From the NCBI RefSeq assembly GCF_016428915.1, contig NZ_JAELTP010000015.1, positions 1 to 64,000 on the forward strand: a DNA stretch of 64,000 nt, given 5' to 3'. Within the stretch, counting starts at the first letter, position 1, and the number at the start of each line of letters is the position of its first letter. Below the pieces are notes generated by a model. It worked only from the letters and a program-made list of their open reading frames with translations. It made no database searches and had not been told where the DNA came from. The stretch is from Pandoraea sp. ASV26 (GTDB lineage Bacteria; Pseudomonadota; Gammaproteobacteria; Burkholderiales; Burkholderiaceae). The position numbers were made by a program, and so were the translations under genes. Of the stretch, positions 11,245 to 19,341 are shown in pieces.

Positions 11245-11460
11245 AACCTTCTGAGGCACTGCATCACATCAAGCCACAGCCAGGCGATCCAAGGTTAGGG
11301 GGCAATGCGACTACTGGGCTGCTGCTTTACTGCTCTCAGGGACACGATGGAAATGGCAAAGCCCTATGACGATGAAAACGTCACGGCGACTGTCAGTTCC
11401 CCGACCTCCCTGGCATGTGACCGGCAATGCCCGTCCGGCTGTCGCCAGCGTATGGCTTGA

Positions 11461-11751
11461 TTACTTGATCAAGAACTTCTCTTTGTTCTTGCCGACCCAC
11501 TTCGGCGCGCGGCCACGGCCCGACCACGTCTCGCCGGTTGCCGGATTCATGTACTTCGGTGCAATCTGCGCACGCGCGGCGCGGCGGCGGCCGTCCGTCG
11601 TGGCCAGACCCAGATCCTTCGCAGTCAGTTCGTATTCCTGGATCTTTTGTTTGACTTCGGCGATGACCTGAGCCACTTCACGGGTCCGGGCCTCTTCGAT
11701 TTGCTTTTCGATCTTTTCGCGTTGCGCGACGAGTTCCTTATAGCTTGCCAT
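11461..11751 (-). CDS. H-NS histone-family nucleoid protein
   Basis: This is a short (96-residue) H-NS-like DNA-binding protein. The N-terminal half is a coiled coil (about residues 3-45), the oligomerisation segment of the family. The C-terminal domain carries PATGETWSGRGRAPKWV, which contains the TWSGRGRxPxW core used by betaproteobacterial H-NS proteins to bind A+T-rich minor grooves. I chose ATG 11751 because AAGGA lies 8 nt upstream; an upstream in-frame ATG at 11787 has no such site. It sits beside an A+T-richer, palindrome-rich non-coding stretch, a plausible autoregulatory target. Confidence 0.93.
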   Translation of the reverse strand: MASYKELVAQREKIEKQIEEARTREVAQVIAEVKQKIQEYELTAKDLGLATTDGRRRAARAQIAPKYMNPATGETWSGRGRAPKWVGKNKEKFLIK

Positions 11752-12180
11752 CTGGCGTGTCCTTACGTTGTTAAAATGGATCGCCACTTAAAATAGCACG
11801 AGTTTTAATAATTTGAAAATGGCATTTCCATCGAATGAGTCTGCGAACGCACAAGTCCCGTTGAATCGCCTGATCGATGTTTCAGGAAATGCACAGAATC
11901 GGGGCATAAATCCGGGATTGTCTTCGCGCCCGCCGTACCGATATCCCTCGATAAGCGGTGCCAATTACCCCGTAATTTGGGACCAGTTCTCCGCATAGTG
12001 ATCAGGACTCCACGCGGCACTATCGGTTCACGCTCCATCCTGCAAGGTTTTGTAAGTATTTACCGACCTCGGGTTCTAATGCCCACAGTACCAACGTTTC
12101 GATCATTCAGCTTGTCAAGATATACGATCAAAAATATTTAAGTGAAATCCGATCATTCTGTTATCCGAAGCACTGTACTC

Positions 12181-12203
12181 ATTCGGATTATGCGTATCCG
12201 AAT
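12181..12203. promoter_or_regulatory. Inverted repeat ATTCGGAT-N7-ATCCGAAT
   Basis: Perfect 8-bp arms lie at 12181-12188 and 12196-12203. A further half-site, TATCCGAA, occurs about 18 bp upstream (12162-12169). Three copies of one half-site within 45 bp suggest cooperative binding by a dimeric regulator. The regulator is unknown. Confidence 0.4.
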
Positions 12204-12407
12204 GCCGCAATTCACGGATAACACGAGTGACGAATTGACCCTCGCGTTTAGAAGGCTTTCGTCTGACGCCCAATTGGCATCAGCGATGTCATGCCCAACG
12301 TTGCTCCCAAAGCGCGATTTTCCGATATCGGCCGGATTTCCCGCCGATGACCATCCGGTAGTCGAAATACTCGTCATTCGGGACAAAGCCGTGGCCTCTG
12401 CGATTTG

Positions 12408-12423
12408 TTGACGTATACGTCAA
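12408..12423. promoter_or_regulatory. Perfect 16-bp palindrome TTGACGTATACGTCAA
   Basis: The sequence is fully self-complementary without a spacer. A second TACGTC half-site follows within 15 bp (12430-12435). It lies about 205 bp upstream of the GNAT gene. It has the form of an operator for a TetR- or GntR-like dimer, although I cannot name the protein. Confidence 0.45.
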
Positions 12424-12629
12424 TCTCATACGTCGATGTCATTTCCCGAATCGAAAGCATTTTCGTAAGATAGGACAATCGGCCCGCGCGCAAACGCCCG
12501 CCAAGGCCCGTGCTGCAAGGCTGAGCGGCAGAAAATCTGTATTTCACAGACGAATTAAGTGAATGCTGATTTGTCTCGACAGGTAATTGCCCTCTGAATT
12601 CGAAATGATTCCATTGAGATTTTGAGCGT

Positions 12630-13235
12630 ATGACGACTTCTCCCCTCGCCGCCGATTCGCACTCGCCTTTCGGCACATCCGCGCCCACGCTCACCACCGA
12701 GCGCACGATCCTGCGACAGTGGCGCACGGAGGATCTGCCGCTTTTCGCCGCGCTCAACGCCGATCGCGAAGTCATGCGGCACTTTCCGACCACGCTCGAT
12801 CGCGCCCAGAGCGACGCTGTCGCCCACCGGCTGGCGCAACATATCGAGACCCACGGCTTTGGCCCATGGGCACTGGAAATTCCCGGGGTGACGCCGTTCG
12901 CCGGTTTCGTCGGTCTGATGCGTGTGGGCTTCGACGCCCCTTTCGCTCCGGCAGTGGAGATCGGCTGGCGACTCGCGCAAGCCTATTGGTCGAAGGGATA
13001 CGCAACGGAAGCGGCGAGTGCCGCGGCGCAATTCGCATTCGGCACGCTCGGCCTCGACGGGCTGGTCTCGTTCACCGTGCCGGCAAACGCTCGCTCGAGA
13101 GCGGTGATGCAGCGCATCGGCATGTATCACTGCCCCGAGGAAGACTTCATGCACCCGTTGATTCCGTTCGGTCACCGGCTGCGCCGCCATGTCCTGTACC
13201 GGCTCGACGCCCCGGAATTGGCGGCAGGCAAGTGA
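12630..13235 (+). CDS. GNAT N-acetyltransferase, RimJ/RimL-like
   Basis: This 201-residue protein belongs to the Acetyltransf_3 (RimJ/RimL) branch of GNAT. Early strand LTTERTILRQWRTEDLPLF matches the family opening, EIGWRLAQAYWSKGYATEA carries the acetyl-CoA binding loop, and NARSRAVMQRIGM is the typical C-terminal helix-strand. Members acetylate amino groups of proteins or small molecules; the substrate here is unknown. It precedes an MFS drug transporter by 80 bp on the same strand, so the two may be co-transcribed. Confidence 0.85.
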   Translation: MTTSPLAADSHSPFGTSAPTLTTERTILRQWRTEDLPLFAALNADREVMRHFPTTLDRAQSDAVAHRLAQHIETHGFGPWALEIPGVTPFAGFVGLMRVGFDAPFAPAVEIGWRLAQAYWSKGYATEAASAAAQFAFGTLGLDGLVSFTVPANARSRAVMQRIGMYHCPEEDFMHPLIPFGHRLRRHVLYRLDAPELAAGK

Positions 13236-13314
13236 TGAGCGTCGCCTTCGCGATTGAAGCACACGCTTAAATCGTGGGAGAATCGGAGTCTTTGCGCCAG
13301 CCGTCCCCCCCATC

Positions 13315-14697
13315 GTGTCGCGCGCCGTCATCATCCCGCTCATCATCGCTTGCGCCTTGTTCATGGAGAACATCGACGCGACGGTGATCACTACCTCGCT
13401 GCCCGCCATGGCACGCGATCTTCATCAGGACCCGATCTCGCTGAAGATGGCGCTCACCGCCTATGTGGTCGGGCTTGGCATCTTCATTCCGATCTGCGGC
13501 TGGGTGTCCGACCGCTTCGGCGCGCGCAACGTCTTTCGTACCGCGATCGGCATCTTCATGGCCGGATCGATCCTGTGCGCGCTGTCGTTTTCGCTGCCGA
13601 CGTTCGTGTTCGCCCGCTTCTTGCAGGGCGTGGGCGGCGCGATGATGGTGCCGGTCGGCCGCCTCGTGATCTTCCGTGCGGTGCCCAAACACGAGCTGGT
13701 CAAGGCCATCGGCTATCTGACGATGCCCGCCCTGCTCGGCCCGGTCATCGGCCCGCCGCTCGGCGGCGCGATCACCGCCTATCTGCACTGGCGCTGGATC
13801 TTCTTCATCAATATTCCGGTCAGCCTGCTCGGCATCTATCTCGCCGGCAAGTACATCGACAACGAGCGCGGCGGCAACGCCGGACGACTCGACACGCTCG
13901 GTTTCGTCCTCTCCGCACTTGGCAGCGGTCTGCTCATGCTCGGGCTGGCCATGATCGGCGAACATCAGGTCGCCGACAGCATCGTGGTCATCATGTGCGT
14001 GTTGGGCGCGTTGTTCGTCTACGCGTACTGGCGGCATGCCAATCGGGTGGAAGCGCCGCTGCTCGACTTCCGTTTGCTGCGCATTCCGACGTTCCACGCG
14101 AGTGTCGTCGGTGGCTCGCTCTTCCGTATCGGTTTGGGAGCGGTGCCCTTTTTGCTGCCATTGGCCCTGCAAGAAGGGCTGCATATGGACCCGTTCGAAT
14201 CCGGCATGATTACCTGCGCTTCGGCGTTCGGCGCAATTTTCATGAAGGCGATTGCGCAGCGGGTGCTGGCGAAATTCGGCTTCCGCCAGGTGCTGATCGT
14301 CAATGCGGCGCTGGCCGGGCTGGCGCTGTCGTCCTACGGACTCTTCACGCACAACACGCCGGTGCTCGTGATGCTGGGCGTCGTGGCGTTCGGCGGCTTC
14401 TTCCCGTCGCTGCAATTCACTTGTCTGAATTCGATCGTGTACGCCGACATTGCGAGTGCCGACGCCAGCCGCGCGACGAGCCTCGCGAGCGTGGTGCAAC
14501 AGTTATCGCTGGGCCTGGGCGTGACGATTTCGGGGATGGTGCTGCAAGCCAGCAGCCGACTCGCTGGCCACGCACAACTGACGGCCAGCGACTTCCTCCC
14601 GGCGTTTCTCGTGATCGGGTTGTTCTCGTGGCTATCGATCCCCGTCACCCGCCAACTGCCCGCCGATGCGGGCACGGAGCTGGCCCGCAAGCACTGA
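13315..14697 (+). CDS. MFS transporter, DHA2 (EmrB/QacA-like) family
   Basis: This is an inner-membrane proton-coupled exporter of 460 residues. TM1 contains ALFMENIDATVITTSLPAMA, the family D1 motif region, and loop 2-3 has GWVSDRFGARNVF (motif A). Motif C is represented by MPALLGPVIGPPLGGAI. Hydrophobic segments suggest about 14 helices. The start is a GTG at 13315; the first internal ATG would remove part of TM1. Drug or metabolite export is expected from the family, but the substrate is unknown. The gene converges on the YeeE/YedE gene, with 10 bp between stops. Confidence 0.87.
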   Translation: MSRAVIIPLIIACALFMENIDATVITTSLPAMARDLHQDPISLKMALTAYVVGLGIFIPICGWVSDRFGARNVFRTAIGIFMAGSILCALSFSLPTFVFARFLQGVGGAMMVPVGRLVIFRAVPKHELVKAIGYLTMPALLGPVIGPPLGGAITAYLHWRWIFFINIPVSLLGIYLAGKYIDNERGGNAGRLDTLGFVLSALGSGLLMLGLAMIGEHQVADSIVVIMCVLGALFVYAYWRHANRVEAPLLDFRLLRIPTFHASVVGGSLFRIGLGAVPFLLPLALQEGLHMDPFESGMITCASAFGAIFMKAIAQRVLAKFGFRQVLIVNAALAGLALSSYGLFTHNTPVLVMLGVVAFGGFFPSLQFTCLNSIVYADIASADASRATSLASVVQQLSLGLGVTISGMVLQASSRLAGHAQLTASDFLPAFLVIGLFSWLSIPVTRQLPADAGTELARKH

Positions 14698-14707
14698 GCG
14701 CCGGGCG

Positions 14708-15184
14708 TTATTGCTCGGGTTGCCTCACGCCCGACGTCGCGCTCACGCGAGCGAAGATCTTCTGAAACGCCGCATGAAGCGCCATACCGGCGAGCATCGC
14801 GACAACGAACAGCAGCCCTTTACCGGACCCCGCCGACCCCGCCGACCCCGCACCAAGCAGCACCAGCGCCGGGCCCGGGCAAATCCCTGCGATTCCCCAG
14901 CCAACGCCGAACAGCAGCGCACCCAGCACCAGCCGCTTGTCGAGACCGCGCAAGGCGGGCCAGACACGCGGCTCGCCCGTCCAGGCCACCGCGCGTGAAT
15001 GCGCCCACCGGAAGCCGACGAGCCCCACGGCGATGGCCCCGCCCATCACGAACGCCAGCGATGGGTCCCACTTGCCCGTCAGGTCGAGAAAGCCCAGCAC
15101 CTTCGCCGGATTGGCCATGCCCGCGAGAATCAACCCGAGCCCGAAGACGAGGCCGCCAAGGAATGCGAAGACGAGCTTCCTCAT
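14708..15184 (-). CDS. YeeE/YedE-family half-transporter, second subunit
   Basis: This 158-residue membrane protein is one half of a split YeeE/YedE (DUF6691-like) sulfur-compound transporter. It has about four hydrophobic segments ([20 protein letters not shown] at the start), the family segment [13 protein letters not shown], and a [15 protein letters not shown] motif with a conserved Cys. Start ATG 15184 overlaps the stop of the partner gene (ATGA), indicating a coupled pair. The family is linked to thiosulfate and other sulfur-species uptake. Adjacency to a BigR-type repressor supports a role in sulfide or persulfide handling, possibly as a PmpA/PmpB-like pair. Confidence 0.85.
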   Translation of the reverse strand: MRKLVFAFLGGLVFGLGLILAGMANPAKVLGFLDLTGKWDPSLAFVMGGAIAVGLVGFRWAHSRAVAWTGEPRVWPALRGLDKRLVLGALLFGVGWGIAGICPGPALVLLGAGSAGSAGSGKGLLFVVAMLAGMALHAAFQKIFARVSATSGVRQPEQ

Positions 15185-15627
15185 GCGGCACCGCCCACAT
15201 TCAGGACATGCCGCACGACGAACACCGTCAGGAAGCCCGTCGCCATGAAGCACAGCGTGGCGACCAGCGAGCGCCACGACCGTCGCGAAAGACCGCAAAC
15301 ACCGTGACCACTGGTGCAGCCCGACCCAAGCCGCGTGCCGAAGCCCACCAGCAAACCGGCGGCGATGAGCATGGCGGTGCTCGCATCGATCTGCGCTTCA
15401 GGCACAACGGCCACCGCGCGATACGCCCAAGGCGCCACCATCAGCCCGACAATGAAGGCGATGCGCCAGCCGACATCCCCCGCGCGAGGCCCCAACAGGC
15501 CACCGACAATCCCGGAGATGCCCGCAATGCGCCCCACCGCGAGCATCAGCCAGACGGCCGCGAGTCCAATCAGCCCCCCTCCCGCCAGCGCGGTCCAGGG
15601 CGTGAAATGAAGCATGTCGAGGGTCAT
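15181..15627 (-). CDS. YeeE/YedE-family half-transporter, first subunit
   Basis: This 148-residue membrane protein is the other half of the split transporter. It shows about four helices and the hallmark [20 protein letters not shown], which places conserved Cys residues in the translocation path. I placed the start at ATG 15627 (MTLDMLHF); the frame is open upstream but that extension is His/Pro low complexity. The stop overlaps the next gene by 4 bp. It lies 64 bp downstream of the bigR-like gene on the same strand and is likely co-transcribed with it. Confidence 0.85.
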   Translation of the reverse strand: MTLDMLHFTPWTALAGGGLIGLAAVWLMLAVGRIAGISGIVGGLLGPRAGDVGWRIAFIVGLMVAPWAYRAVAVVPEAQIDASTAMLIAAGLLVGFGTRLGSGCTSGHGVCGLSRRSWRSLVATLCFMATGFLTVFVVRHVLNVGGAA

Positions 15628-15691
15628 CGGCAGAGCGTCCCGTTGAGCGATGAAGGAATGGGGATGGGGATGGGAATGAGGATGGAAGCCA

Positions 15692-16099
15692 TCAGGATTT
15701 CGGACAGAACTGATCGTAGAGGCACGCAAGCACGGCTAGCACCTCGCCATCCGCGACCGAGTAGTAGATGCGCTTGCCGTCGCGACGCGTCGTCACCAGC
15801 GCCTCGGCACGCAGCACGGCGAGTTGCTGCGAGAGCGTGGGTTGCCGGATGTCGAGTTGCGCCTCCAACTCGCCCACGGACAACTCGCCTTGCGTGAGCT
15901 GACACAGGATCAGCAGCCGGTCTTCATTCGCGAGCGCGCGCAACAGCGCCGTGGCGTCGCGCGCGGCGGTCCTCAGGCGCGCCACACTCAACGGTGCGGA
16001 CGGCGCCAAAGATGCCGACGATGCCAAAGGTGCGGACGGCGCCACGTCCGGGCAGACGGTCGCCTGGTCGACAGGGGATAGCGTAGTCACTCGGGGCAT
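15692..16099 (-). CDS. bigR: BigR/SqrR-type ArsR-family persulfide-responsive repressor
   Basis: This 135-residue winged-helix repressor has its ArsR domain from about residue 45. Cys66 (LLILCQL) and Cys132 (DQFC) are 66 residues apart, the spacing I recall for the redox pair of Xylella BigR (Cys42/Cys108) and Rhodobacter SqrR. In those proteins per- or polysulfides link the two Cys and release DNA. The recognition helix reads [12 protein letters not shown]. The N-terminal 40 residues are Ala/Ser/Pro-rich and encoded by DNA with an internal 16-bp repeat, so the true start is less certain. It diverges from the metallo-hydrolase gene. Confidence 0.88.
   Translation of the reverse strand: MPRVTTLSPVDQATVCPDVAPSAPLASSASLAPSAPLSVARLRTAARDATALLRALANEDRLLILCQLTQGELSVGELEAQLDIRQPTLSQQLAVLRAEALVTTRRDGKRIYYSVADGEVLAVLACLYDQFCPKS
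15993..16044. repeat. 16-bp direct repeat inside the 5' end of the bigR-like gene
   Basis: GGTGCGGACGGCGCCA occurs exactly at 15993-16008 and 16029-16044, 36 bp apart (a multiple of three, so copy-number change keeps the frame). It encodes the low-complexity N-terminus of the repressor. Confidence 0.75.
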
Positions 16100-16175
16100 G
16101 GCAGGATCGATGCAAATCAGAAAGTCGCGGCGCCATGAGATGTCAGGACGTCACGTCCATTGCGTACACTTTACT

Positions 16176-16194
16176 GATTTATAATATATGAATC
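16176..16194. promoter_or_regulatory. Candidate BigR operator overlapping the -10 box of the blh-like gene
   Basis: The 19-bp imperfect palindrome GATTTATAATATATGAATC lies between the divergent repressor and hydrolase genes, 25 bp before the hydrolase start. A consensus TATAAT (16180-16185) is embedded in it, so repressor binding would block the promoter directly. BigR boxes known from other bacteria are also A+T-rich palindromes covering the -10 region. Confidence 0.7.
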
Positions 16195-16218
16195 GATAAA
16201 TTCTCGCAGGAGCCGGTC

Positions 16219-17088
16219 ATGTCAGCCACGCCAGCACACATCGAAGCCTTCTTCGACACCGCCACCGCCACGGTGACGTATGTCGTGTTCGATGCGCCAG
16301 GCGGTCACGCAGCGATCATCGATCCGGTGCTCGACTACGATCCCAAGGCAGGCCGCACGCACACAGGCTCGGCCGAACGTGTCCTCGAATTCGTTGCGGC
16401 GCAGAAGCTGAGCGTCGACTGGATTCTGGAGACGCATGCGCACGCCGATCATCTGTCGTCGGCGCGCTGGCTCAAGGCGCGTGTGGGCGGGCGCATTGCC
16501 ATCGGCGCGCATATCCGCGACGTCCAGCACGTCTTCAAGAAGCTGTTCCACCTTGGCGCCGACGTACCGCCCGATGGTTCGCAGTTCGACCATCTGTTCG
16601 AAGACGGCGAGACGTTTGCCATTGGCGCGTTGCAGGCCGAGGCGATGTTCGTGCCGGGCCACACGCCTGCCGACATGGCCTATCGCGTGGGCGATGCGGT
16701 GTTCGTTGGCGACACGCTTTTCATGCCCGACGTCGGCACCGCGCGTTGCGACTTTCCCGGCGGCAATGCCCACACGCTGTTCCGCTCGATTCGCCGTTTG
16801 CTGTCGCTGCCCGAGTCGACGCGTCTGTACATGTGCCACGACTACCCGCCGTCGGGCCGCGCCGCCCATTGGCAGACGACTGTCGGCGAGCAGCGCCGCG
16901 CGAACATCCACGTGCACGACGGCATCGACGAGAACACCTTCGTCGCCATGCGCGAAGCCCGCGACAGAACGCTCGACATGCCAACGCTGATCCTGCCCGC
17001 CGTGCAGGTCAACATCCGTGCGGGCGACATGCCCGCGCCGGAAGCCAACGGCACGCGCTATCTGAAAATTCCGCTCAACGCGCTGTAA
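16219..17088 (+). CDS. blh: Metallo-beta-lactamase-fold persulfide dioxygenase-like hydrolase (Blh type)
   Basis: This 289-residue protein is related to ETHE1/Blh persulfide dioxygenases, which oxidise glutathione persulfide to sulfite and glutathione. The metal motif THAHADH is at about residues 73-79; further ligands are in VPGHTPADMAY and GDTLFMPDVGTARCDFPGG, and the last in CHDYPP. The DVGTARCDFPGG stretch is typical of the ETHE1/Blh group rather than of glyoxalase II. It faces the bigR-like gene across an operator, the arrangement of BigR-Blh systems. Its 3' end overlaps the converging LysR gene by 14 bp. Confidence 0.88.
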   Translation: MSATPAHIEAFFDTATATVTYVVFDAPGGHAAIIDPVLDYDPKAGRTHTGSAERVLEFVAAQKLSVDWILETHAHADHLSSARWLKARVGGRIAIGAHIRDVQHVFKKLFHLGADVPPDGSQFDHLFEDGETFAIGALQAEAMFVPGHTPADMAYRVGDAVFVGDTLFMPDVGTARCDFPGGNAHTLFRSIRRLLSLPESTRLYMCHDYPPSGRAAHWQTTVGEQRRANIHVHDGIDENTFVAMREARDRTLDMPTLILPAVQVNIRAGDMPAPEANGTRYLKIPLNAL

Positions 17089-17974
17089 GCTGCCCGGCGA
17101 GCGCATCGCGCGCCTGTGTGACCCACTCGGGCTCCCCACGGCGCGCGGGCAGCAAATGAAACTCGGCCTCGGGTAACGAAGGCAAGCGCCGCCCCGGCAT
17201 CAGTGTCTCGATGCGCGCAAGCGCGGGCCCCGCTGCCGACGCATTCAGACACGCCACCCCGAGCCCCGCGCTCAACGCCAACTGCAACCCCGCCACCCCG
17301 GACGCCACGTGCGCAATCGTATAAGGCACACGATGCGTGTCGAGCCATTGCGTGGTGAAGCGATGCAACGCACAGGTGTCCGGCAGCACCAGCAACGGTA
17401 GCGGCGCGCCGGCCTCCAGGACGAAATCGGGCGACGCCACCCAGTCGAGCGACTCTCGCCCCAAGGTTCGGGTGCCCGCGACGGCGTCACGGCCGAGGGC
17501 TTTGCCAAGCACGCGCATCGACAGACCAATGTCGAATTCGCCGCTGTCGTAACCCGCTTCGATCACACCGCTCTTCAGAATCGTCACGTGAATGCGCAGC
17601 GACGGATACGCCACGCTGAGATGCCGCAGCACGCGCGCCACGTCGCCGGGGCGGAAGTAGTCCGTGATGGCCAGCCGCAACTCGCCCGCGAGCGAGAAGC
17701 CGCGCACGTCGTGCCATGCCCGTTCCGACTGCGCGATCAACTGCCGTGCGTGGCCGAGAAGGCGCTCGCCGGCCGGCGTCGTCGCCACGCCCTGCTTGCC
17801 GCGTGTGAATAACGTCACGCCGATGCGCTCCTCGAGCTTGCGCACCTGCTCGCTGACCGACGACTGCGATAAGAACACGCGCGGCGCAGCGGCGGAGAGA
17901 CTGCCCGCCTCCGCCACGGCGACGAAGGTACGCAACTGATCGAAATCGAATCCGGGCGTCATGATTTCACTCAT
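17075..17974 (-). CDS. LysR-family transcriptional regulator
   Basis: This 299-residue regulator has an N-terminal winged helix (FDFDQLRTFVAVAEAGSLSAAA, HTH about residues 12-55) and a periplasmic-binding-like effector domain (from about residue 90: GELRLAITDYF). It is divergent from the tautomerase gene, with 110 bp between starts, and such pairs usually mean direct control. The start at 17974 (MSEIM) has a weak ribosome-binding site; ATG 17962 (MTPGF) is an alternative. The effector is unknown. Confidence 0.88.
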   Translation of the reverse strand: MSEIMTPGFDFDQLRTFVAVAEAGSLSAAAPRVFLSQSSVSEQVRKLEERIGVTLFTRGKQGVATTPAGERLLGHARQLIAQSERAWHDVRGFSLAGELRLAITDYFRPGDVARVLRHLSVAYPSLRIHVTILKSGVIEAGYDSGEFDIGLSMRVLGKALGRDAVAGTRTLGRESLDWVASPDFVLEAGAPLPLLVLPDTCALHRFTTQWLDTHRVPYTIAHVASGVAGLQLALSAGLGVACLNASAAGPALARIETLMPGRRLPSLPEAEFHLLPARRGEPEWVTQARDALAGQLTAR

Positions 17975-18084
17975 TGAAGAAACCGATAGATGGAATCGTA
18001 ATTTCCCGCTTTTCCGATGTCAAACCTCCCCCTAGACTGAAGCCGTTGTCTTCACACCTCCACTTAACGTTTGGGAGTCACACC

Positions 18085-18486
18085 ATGCCGCACATCGTTC
18101 TGCAACTCTCCGGCACGCCCGACGACACGCTCACCCGCGCGGCGGTGCGCGCCGTGTCGCAATTGACCGTCGACACGCTGCACAAGGCGCCGGAAGTCAT
18201 TGCCGTGAGCGTCGACTACCTTCCGCACGCCCGCTGGTTCATTGGCGGCGCGCCGCTCTCCGAACAAGGGAAGAACGCGTTCCATCTCGAGATCAGCGTG
18301 ACGGACGAGACGAACACGAAAGCCGAGAAGGCGCAGTTCATCGCCCAGGTGTTCGAGACGCTCTCGGGGCTGCTCGGCAACGTGCATGCGTGCTCCTACA
18401 TTCACGTGATCGACGCGCGCGCCGCAGCCTATGGTTACGGCGGACGCACGCAGGAATATCGTCACCAGCTCGCGGCGAAGACGTAA
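18085..18486 (+). CDS. Tautomerase-superfamily protein
   Basis: This 133-residue protein starts MPHIVLQLSG, so Pro2 becomes the N-terminal catalytic proline of the tautomerase superfamily after Met removal. Start ATG 18085 is preceded by GGGAG at 8 nt. The length is roughly double that of 4-oxalocrotonate tautomerase (about 62 residues), consistent with a fused or MIF/CHMI-like fold. These enzymes act on 2-oxo or enol acids from aromatic breakdown, but the substrate here is not evident. It is divergent from a LysR gene that probably controls it. Confidence 0.82.
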   Translation: MPHIVLQLSGTPDDTLTRAAVRAVSQLTVDTLHKAPEVIAVSVDYLPHARWFIGGAPLSEQGKNAFHLEISVTDETNTKAEKAQFIAQVFETLSGLLGNVHACSYIHVIDARAAAYGYGGRTQEYRHQLAAKT

Positions 18487-18754
18487 TGCGTGTCATGCCT
18501 GTCATGCGCCTGATGCCTGACGTTCGCGGCATCGGGCGGGCCGTCCCGCCGCGCTGCCGGGTGGAGCGAACGACGGGGGGAACATCGAGGGGAACGTCTG
18601 GGGGAACGACGGAGGCGAACGTCCGGTTCACGCGGTTTTTCGGAGAATGAAACGAAACATTTTCAACACTTTCTTACGACTATTTGCTTAGTGGAAGACG
18701 CGTTCCCCTCGTACGATGAAGGCGTACCAAAACATCGCTTTCAAGGGGGCGAAC

Positions 18755-19120
18755 ATGAAAAAACTGACTTTGACCATTGCGCTTGTGGCTGCCACGCTCG
18801 GCGGTATTGCCGTGGCACCGGCCCATGCCCAGGTGGGCGTTTCGATCAGCATCGGCGCACCGCCGCCGCCGCGCTACGAGCCGGTGCCCCCGCCGCGCGT
18901 GGGCTATATCTGGGCGCCGGGCTTCTGGGATTGGGACGGCCATCGCCACGTGTGGCACGGCGGTCACTGGGAAGTGGCGCGCGCAGGGTATGCGTATCGC
19001 CCGCCGGTCTGGCATCAGGGGCCCCACGGCTGGGAGCTCGACCGGGGCGGCTGGGATCATGGCCGTGGACCGGATCATCGTGATGACCACCATGACCACG
19101 GCTACGATCATCGCGGCTGA
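18755..19120 (+). CDS. Small periplasmic YXWGXW/WXXGXW repeat protein
   Basis: This 121-residue exported protein has a classical signal peptide (MKKLTLTIALVAATLGG, likely cleaved after AHA). The mature part holds aromatic repeats of the WxPGxW/WxxGxW type (YIWAPGFWDW, VWHGGHWEV) and a His/Asp/Gly-rich tail (DHRDDHHDHGYDH) that could bind metal. ATG 18755 follows AAGGGGGCG, a good ribosome-binding site. The family is common in Burkholderiales, with no firmly assigned function. A strong terminator follows at 19152. Confidence 0.85.
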   Translation: MKKLTLTIALVAATLGGIAVAPAHAQVGVSISIGAPPPPRYEPVPPPRVGYIWAPGFWDWDGHRHVWHGGHWEVARAGYAYRPPVWHQGPHGWELDRGGWDHGRGPDHRDDHHDHGYDHRG

Positions 19121-19151
19121 TCGGCGCGACCCCCACGTCTGATCGTGATGA

Positions 19152-19180
19152 ACGCCGGCGCTTATCAGCGCCGGCGTTTT
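19152..19180 (+). terminator. Intrinsic terminator after the WXXGXW-protein gene
   Basis: A perfect 10-bp stem ACGCCGGCGC / GCGCCGGCGT with a 6-nt loop is followed by four T residues, 31 bp after the stop codon. Confidence 0.92.
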
Positions 19181-19341
19181 GCTAAGAAAAATCGATTGGT
19201 TGGGCGCGCGTGGCCGCGCCGTTATCGTAGAGAACCCGCTCGCTGCTACCCGCAGCCGGTGCCCGCCGATGCCTGTCCACCGTTTGCATTGGCGAGACCG
19301 GGACCCGAGACGGATCTACGCATAACGGAGCCCAACAGGCC

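Larger units (their letters stand above)
11752..12629. other. Non-coding, A+T-richer region upstream of the H-NS gene
   Basis: This stretch of almost 880 bp has visibly lower G+C than its surroundings. It holds no reading frame with a ribosome-binding site and family resemblance; one frame at 12142-12411 is open but unconvincing. It contains the two palindromes listed separately and several A/T runs. It should include the promoters of the H-NS gene (leftward) and of the GNAT gene (rightward). It may hold an unrecognised RNA gene or a relic of transferred DNA. Confidence 0.4.

Noticed and set aside
12142-12411. 89-codon open frame in the A+T-richer region
   Set aside because: It needs a GTG start with no ribosome-binding site, matches no family I know, and spans the palindrome; kept as non-coding.
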